From Cochliopodium minus (Eukaryota > Discosea > Himatismenida > Cochliopodiidae): a DNA stretch of 64,000 nt. The notes under the pieces were generated by a model. The model made no database searches. It was not told the origin of the DNA and saw nothing but the letters and a program-made list of their open reading frames with translations. The translations under genes were made by a program, and so were the position numbers. This document shows, in pieces, positions 58,709-64,000 of the stretch (positions are counted from its first letter, which is position 1; every line of letters begins with the position of its first letter). The stretch spans positions 252,462 through 316,461 of the forward strand of contig JAMYWO010000011.1 of assembly GCA_024220525.1 (NCBI GenBank). The letters run 5' to 3'.

Positions 58709-60739
58709 ATGTTTGTATACAATTATTTTTTCAATAACAAACAACAAGAAGAAAAGAGGAGTATTCCCAAAGGTAAATAATATGGATTAAAATACAACCA
58801 ATAATAAGTTCTTTTGTTTATTTAACGATCATCCCTTTTAAATTTTAAACGAATATGATTTTCTCAAAATAATTTGAACAGAGTATTTCATCAATAAACA
58901 AAATTTGGCAATATATACAAGCAGATTCTGTATCAAAGAACCAAAGTAAAAATAAATAAAATTAAAGCGATTTTTTTTTTAAATCACGGAAAACTCCTTT
59001 TTTTTTAAAAACAATAAAAAATAAAAAATAAAATAAATAATAAATTATTTTCTTAGAGGTGTAATATTGATCTTTCATGGGTAATGAAACATTTTTTTTT
59101 TTCACAAAGAAAATTAAAATTGAATTTTTACATTTTTATTTTAATTAATTTTAAATAAAAATTAGTTTCTGTGAATACTCCAAAAAATACTTCAAAATAG
59201 CAAAAAAATTTAATGAAAACAAATATGATGTAATAAAAAAACAATTTTTTTAAAAAACATTTGTATCAATTTTTATTTTTCACATTAAAAAAAGGTTCAT
59301 TTGATGGATTTTGTTGGGCATGGATTAAGTGAAGGTATGAGAGGATACATTGATAAATTTGATTATTTAGTGGACGATGTAAATTTTTTATCAATTTTTT
59401 AATTTTATTTTTGTTTTTTTTTTTATTTTTTTTTTTATTTTTTTTTTTATTTTATATTGTTGTTTTTAAAATAGGCACAAATATTCTCTGAGAAAATCAA
59501 AAAAGAATATGGATATGAAATTCCCTTTTTTTTAATGGCTCACAGGTAATAGAAAAACAAAAACAACATCATGAATAAAAAATAATAATAATTGAAAAAA
59601 AAAAAGTATGGGAGGTAAAAAAAAAAAAATTTTTGTTTTATGTTTTTTTGTTTTTTTTTGTTTTTTATTTGTTATTTTTTAGTTAATTTTCTTGTAATAT
59701 TATTTTTGTTTTTTGGGATTATTTTTTATTTTTTGCAATTATTTTTAATTGTTTTATTAATTTTTATTATTTTTTATTTTTTTAGGAAATGTGGGAATTC
59801 AATTAACTAGGAGAGATCCTTATTTATTCAAAGCAGTATATTACTCCGCTCCCATGGTGAAAATCTCCGAAAAGAAACTTCATCCCTACATGCTTCCTTT
59901 ACTCAAAATCTTCTCCATTTTCATTCCCACCTGGTCTTTGCCCTCAAAGTCTGACAGATCTCGTGTTTGTAGAAGTGAAGATATTGCTGAAGAATATGAA
60001 AATGATCCTTTATATTACAAACATCCGTAAAAAATTATAAAAGAAATATTATGAAAAATAAAAAAAAAACATCATGAAAGATTAAATTAAATAATAATTT
60101 AAAAATATATTTTAAAAATAATATTCAATATTTTTTAAAAAATTATAAAAAAATGTTGAAAAAAAAAATATTGAAAAAATAAAAAAAAAAAATTTAATAA
60201 AATCTTTTAAAAATAAAATAAAATATTGAAAAACTAAATTTAAAAATTAAAAGTAAAAATAAATAAAAATAAAAGTACACTAAAAAAAATTCAAAATAAT
60301 AATTTAAAAGTTCAATGTTTGGAACGGCAATGAACTTGGTTAATGCTTGTAATAAAGTTTCGGAAATGTATAGTTTCATAGATTATCCCTTTTTGCTGGG
60401 AATGGGAACTTCTGATATGACTGTCTGCATGGAAGGTGATGAAAAAAAAAATAAAAAAAAAATTTTAATTTAAAATGTAATTTTAATATTATTCAAATAA
60501 TTTTAAAAGAGATGAGAAATTTTTATCATATTGTTCCAAGTGTTTACAAAAGAAAAATAGAATATGAAGGTTTTTATTATTTTTTTTTTAGTTTTTTTTA
60601 TTTTTTTTATTTTTTTTTTTCAAATTTGTACATAGGACTTTACCATGAAATATTGTTTGAGCCAGAACGTGATAGAGTGTTTGGAGATGTATTATTGTTT
60701 TTTGATTTTTGGGTTGATAACAAAACAAACATCGTTTAA
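58709..60739 (+). CDS. Monoglyceride-lipase-like alpha/beta hydrolase
   Basis: Likely hydrolyses monoacylglycerol or lysophospholipid. Eleven small exons (58709-58772, 58882-58945, 59057-59080, 59166-59229, 59295-59378, 59475-59545, 59607-59614, 59786-60026, 60311-60435, 60510-60569, 60636-60739) total exactly 303 codons, the same size as animal MGLL. Motifs: oxyanion FHGFCEYSKKYFKIAKKF, MDFVGHGLSEGMRGYIDKF, nucleophile elbow MAHSMGGNVGIQL, cap segment DIAEEYENDPLYYKHP, acid GMGTSDMTVCME, and His in YEGLYHEILFEPERDRVFGD. The nucleophile Ser codon is split and the elbow is supplied by an 8-bp microexon (59607-59614), so an unspliced reading finds no active site. The catalytic triad Ser-Asp-His is intact. 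It diverges from a lipid kinase, hinting at shared lipid signalling, though that is inference. Confidence 0.92.
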
Positions 60740-60859
60740 ACATATTTTTAAATAAAAAATAAAACTAAGATTTAATTTATTGATTATTTTTTAATTTTTT
60801 AATTTTTTTTAATTTTTTTTACTTTGAGTATTATTTTGAATGTTTTTCAAACTTGATGT

Positions 60860-61780
60860 TTCTTAAAGGTTTGATTATTTGCTGAAAATGACACAAATAT
60901 TTAATTATTAAAAAAAGTATTCCTTTGATGAGATACTTTGTTCCTTGAAAAGTAGATTCGTTTTTGTGTTTTTGAATCAAAAAAAGAGAAAGAATCTGAT
61001 TTCGAGCAATATCCGATGGCGAAAATTGAAAGTAAGGATGATAATTGGTTCCCAGTTGATATAACCTGAAGAAATGACGAATTTAATGGCATAAATACAC
61101 ATTTTTTTGTCGTTGTAAGGTTCGAGTTGAATTGCTTTGAAGAAATATTTCGCAGATTCATTAAAATCTACCGTTCCTAAAATTCCAATGTCATAAGAAG
61201 CCGAACTACTCCCCAAATTAGATGCTTTTTTGAGTAACTCAATCCCTCTTTTATCATCTTTCTCGGCATTCTCCCCATTTCTATAGAGATACGCAAGATC
61301 ATACGTTGCATTCTTATGATTTAACTCACTTAGTTTGAGGTACAGATCTATTTTCCCTTTTTTTTTAGCATATCTGTACATCGCTTCTAAGTTTCCTAAC
61401 TCCATCGATGCTTTGTAGAATTCTTCCGAGTTTTTAAAATAATTTCCCATTATAAAATATAAGATTCCTGCTATTTCATTCTCTAATACATCATGTTTTA
61501 CATTCAACAACCTATCTTTCAAATCTCGGCTTAATTTTTTATCTTCTTTTATGAAAATCCTTCTCATTAATTTCACAATCAATTTCAAATCTCCTTTTGG
61601 ATGTTTTATCTCATCCAATATCTCTTTTGATTTTTCCCTATCTTCCAACATTCCCAATCCAAAATATAAATTAAAAGCTAATATAAGTTTTTCTTGAACA
61701 ATATCTTTCATTTTTGTTTTTTTATCTTTTTCATCCAATTTTTCATTCTCAATCTCTCCCACCTTTCTTTTTTTATCCAT
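60860..61780 (-). CDS. SEL1-repeat protein with C-terminal box, probable frameshift
   Basis: First of three tandem SEL1 genes. From ATG 61780: a charged start (MDKKRKVGEIENEKLDEKDK), a conserved module NLYFGLGMLEDREKSKEIL, then SEL1 helices (ELGNLEAMYRYAKKKG; KNATYDLAYLYRNGENAEKD; ASNLGSSSASYDIGIL). The frame ends with a stop at 60977 after INWEPII. In the next frame the sequence reads NYHPYFQF, IQKHKNESTFQGTKYLIKGI and IIKYLCHF, matching the box of the neighbouring paralogue closely. So a single missing base near 61053, within CCAATTAT against an expected CCAAATTAT, explains it. Either a base-call error in an A run or a recent mutation; the out-of-frame box shows little decay, which favours one of these being recent. 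SEL1 repeats are protein-binding scaffolds. Confidence 0.75.
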
Positions 61781-61846
61781 TTTTTTTTTATATTTAAATT
61801 ATAATTAATAATTGACAAAATTTCTTAATTCTTATTAATTGATTTT

Positions 61847-62788
61847 TCAATTTTTTTGTTGAAAATGACACAAAAATTTTATTATTAAATAGAGAATCCC
61901 TTTTATGAGATACTTTGTTCCTTGGAGAGTGGATTCATTTTTGTGTTTTTGAATCAAAAAAAGAGAAATGATCTGTCTCTTGAGTTTAGGTTTGGGTAAA
62001 AAACACCAATAAGGATGGTACTTTGGTTCCCAAGTTATTGTTCGACGAGACAAAATTTGGCACATTAGATTTTTGAGAGGAATGTTCTTTTTGTTGAGGG
62101 AGAGTCCATATAAGACATATTTGGCTGCTTCCTTATAATTAGGAGGAATTAATTTCCCATTTGAATAAAGTTGTCCCAATTCATGAGCTGCTTCAAAATT
62201 ATGTAGTTTTAATGCTTTTTTGAAAAATTCCAAAGCTTTTCCAACATTTTTTTGAACATATTTCCCATTTAAATAGTATTTAGCCAGATCAAAAGTTGCC
62301 TGGTTGTGATTAAGATCACTTGCTTGTTTAAATAACTTTATGTCTTGATAAATTGTTGCACATTTGTACATCGCTTGTAAGTTTCCAAGATCATGCGATT
62401 CAACGAAATAATCTTGAGACTCTCGGAATTTGCTTAGGAATCCCAGCAAATAACAGATTATTCCCATTAGTTCTCTTTTCTCTTCTTTCTCTTTATTATT
62501 GTTAAAAAATTTTTTCAATGAAATGATGTCTTGATAATTTCTATCTTCCTCATCTCTTCTCAAACAAGATTTCAACATAAATACAATCCTATTCAAATCA
62601 TCTAGATTTTTATGGTATTTAATATCCACCAAAATCTCTTTTGATTTTTCCCTGTCTTCCAACATTCCCAATCCAAAATGTAAATTAAAAGCTAATATAA
62701 GTTTATCTTCTATATCTTGAACAATTGGTTTTTTATCTTTAACTTCTTTTAAATCATCAAGAATTTCTTCCAACTTTCTTTTTTTCAT
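61847..62788 (-). CDS. SEL1-repeat protein with C-terminal W-x(4)-H box
   Basis: Second tandem copy, an intact single exon of 313 residues. It shares the N-terminal module NLHFGLGMLEDREKSKEIL with the first copy. SEL1 repeats include ATFDLAKYYLNGKYVQKNVG, AAHELGQLYSNGKLIPPNYK and LGNLQAMYKCATIYQDIKL. The end is TWEPKYHPYWCFLPKPKLKR, then QIISLFLIQKHKNES, GTKYLIKGILYLIIKFLCHF. The spacer to the third gene is only 146 bp and the one to the first is 66 bp, so the genes arose by tandem duplication. The N-terminal Lys/Arg-rich start could be a nuclear signal. Function unknown; the repeat array probably binds protein clients. Confidence 0.85.
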   Translation of the reverse strand: MKKRKLEEILDDLKEVKDKKPIVQDIEDKLILAFNLHFGLGMLEDREKSKEILVDIKYHKNLDDLNRIVFMLKSCLRRDEEDRNYQDIISLKKFFNNNKEKEEKRELMGIICYLLGFLSKFRESQDYFVESHDLGNLQAMYKCATIYQDIKLFKQASDLNHNQATFDLAKYYLNGKYVQKNVGKALEFFKKALKLHNFEAAHELGQLYSNGKLIPPNYKEAAKYVLYGLSLNKKNIPLKNLMCQILSRRTITWEPKYHPYWCFLPKPKLKRQIISLFLIQKHKNESTLQGTKYLIKGILYLIIKFLCHFQQKN

Positions 62789-62934
62789 TTTTTTTTTTTT
62801 TTTTTTTTTTTGAATATTTTTTTTTTAATAAAGTAAATTTCAATTTTTTTGAAATAGGAAAAGTTGACAATTCTTTGGGTTCAACAAAATAAAAAATTGA
62901 TTTACAAGATACATTTTAATACATACTATTTAGA

Positions 62935-64000
62935 TTATTGAAAATGGCAAAGAAATTTGATGATATTCATCAAAACAACCCTCGCCACATATTTAGTTCC
63001 AACAAAAGAAGAAGAGTAACGAAACTTATGCACAAGCAACAAAGTGACAATCTGTTTGTCTAGAAAAGCAGAAGATCTCCAAAAAAGATGATAATCAGAT
63101 TTCCAAGCTACACGACGAGTCTCCATTAAAGACTTTAGCTGAATTTCTATTGTCGATCTATCAAACAAAGAGTTTGCTTGGTGATATGCTTTGAGGAAGA
63201 AAAAAGTTGCTTTTTCATAATGTTTTTCTGTCTTTTTCCCTTCCTCGAAAATTTTACCCAACACAAAAGAGCCGAAGTAGTTTCCTAGTTTTGAGGATTT
63301 TGCGTAGAGAGAAATTGCCGTTGTAATATTTATTTCCACGAATGATCCTGTCTCATAAAATGATCCAAGTAAATAACAAGCATTAGGATGATCTTTGAAA
63401 AAGATTGATTTTTAATTTTTTAATTTTTATTTTTAAATTTCATTTTTTTATTTATATTTTCTCAGAATTTATTATTTCTTACTCATTTCACTTGCTTTTA
63501 CCAATAATTCAAGGGATTTTTTTATATCGCATTCAACATTTACATCGCCAAATCTGTATATGTACGATAGCTTGTATAATGATTCCACATTCCCATATTT
63601 TATTGCTTCGGAGTAATAATCGACTGCTTTTATGGGATCTTTGAGGAAATCAAGGTATATATTTGCCAAATAGAAATATACATAGCATGCTAATGTACAA
63701 TTATTTTGTTTTATTTCCTCATCTTTTGCTTTTTGCTTGAATTTATCAATATATTGATTAAAATATAATATTGCTTTCTCATTTCTCAAAGTATAATCTT
63801 CCAATATCCTCCATCCAAAATAATAATTCAATCCAAGTGCTATATATTCTAAAAAAAGATCATCATTTTCCTCCTCAGATTGATTCATTTCCAACAAGTT
63901 GAGACAAATATTTTCCGCCCTTGAACCATCTTGGATAGATCCAGTGTCAAGAAGTTGGAAACATGAAAGGATATTTTTCTCATTTTTAAATTCGATTGAA
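62935..64000 (-). CDS. SEL1-repeat protein with C-terminal box (5' partial)
   Basis: Third tandem copy, running off the right edge of the window. Exons on the minus strand: >64000-63483 and 63392-62935, joined in frame by a 90-bp intron. It has NYYFGWRILEDYTLRNEKAI, equivalent to the FGLGMLEDREKSK module of the other two, then YYSEAIKYGNVESLYKLSYI, YRFGDVNVECDIKKSLELL, NACYLLGSFYETGS and GNYFGSFVLGKIFEEGKKTE. The box is VAWKSDYHLFWRSSAF, DKQIVTLLLVHKF, GTKYVARVVLMNIIKFLCHF. It is the most diverged of the three and the only one with an intron visible here. Confidence 0.85.

Noticed and set aside
1-64000. tRNA, rRNA, CRISPR array or riboswitch
   Set aside because: No cloverleaf or conserved rRNA segment was seen on either strand. 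No array of spaced repeats exists, and the A/T repeats are simple-sequence tracts.
1-64000. Retroelements, LTRs or virus-derived genes
   Set aside because: No reverse transcriptase, integrase, capsid or polymerase motif was recognised; the only mobile DNA supported is the 88-bp non-coding element.

Overview
The window is intron-rich, very AT-rich nuclear DNA from a unicellular eukaryote. Introns are 50-700 bp, mostly GTAA...AG, and full of A/T tracts. Exons have near-normal codon use, the standard stop codons TAA, TGA and TAG are all used, and many proteins carry Asn-rich runs. Gene content (complex I subunit NDUFA12, a single-cupin 3-hydroxyanthranilate dioxygenase, Ras, RasGAP and RasGEF modules, many RCC1 and SEL1 repeats, a Clu-domain protein, mucin-like surface proteins) fits an aerobic amoeboid or flagellate protist. 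The species cannot be fixed from the sequence. Genes are packed on both strands with about 70-600 bp between them.

Layout. 1-9 kb: a RasGAP-DEP-DUF547 protein (5' end off the window), an active dual-specificity phosphatase (minus), a Ras-type GTPase with a CaaL end, and NDUFA12. 9-24 kb: an RCC1-repeat gene cut by a single-N assembly gap at 10823; a truncated GLUG/mucin surface protein (minus); a TAF1C/Rrn6-like RNA polymerase I factor with a short transposon in its first intron; a phosphatase-like gene that has lost its catalytic residues; and two tandem GLUG/mucin surface proteins whose 3' halves are almost identical. 24-42 kb: 3-hydroxyanthranilate dioxygenase, an EF-hand light chain, a RhoGAP-like/RasGEF protein with a gap inside its catalytic domain, a CDK9/12-type kinase with a very long His/Asn/Pro-rich tail, a 1778-residue NPF-rich coiled-coil protein, and a further gapped GLUG/mucin gene. 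42-51 kb: a 17-exon Clu/TPR gene and an unknown Asn-rich protein. 51-64 kb: an eEF2 paralogue with a dead G domain and a predicted N-terminal F-box, an RCC1 gene with a C-terminal box, a lipid kinase, a monoglyceride-lipase-like hydrolase, and three tandem SEL1-repeat genes sharing the same C-terminal box.

How genes relate. Most recognisable genes are regulatory: small GTPase control (RasGAP, Ras, RasGEF), tyrosine phosphatases, a transcription kinase, and repeat-scaffold proteins. Three genes are degenerate relatives of enzymes (eEF2-like, phosphatase-like, RhoGAP-like) that probably act as binding modules. The most unusual are the F-box/eEF2-like gene, the box shared by RCC1 and SEL1 proteins, and an 88-bp palindromic transposon present twice with 11-bp target duplications.

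Assembly. There are four gaps: single Ns at 10823, 27704 and 41905, and 100 Ns at 34740-34839. The single Ns hide missing sequence of unknown length and interrupt at least four genes. Exon boundaries below were read by eye from splice sites, reading frame and homology; where exon lengths add up to an exact number of codons this is stated.
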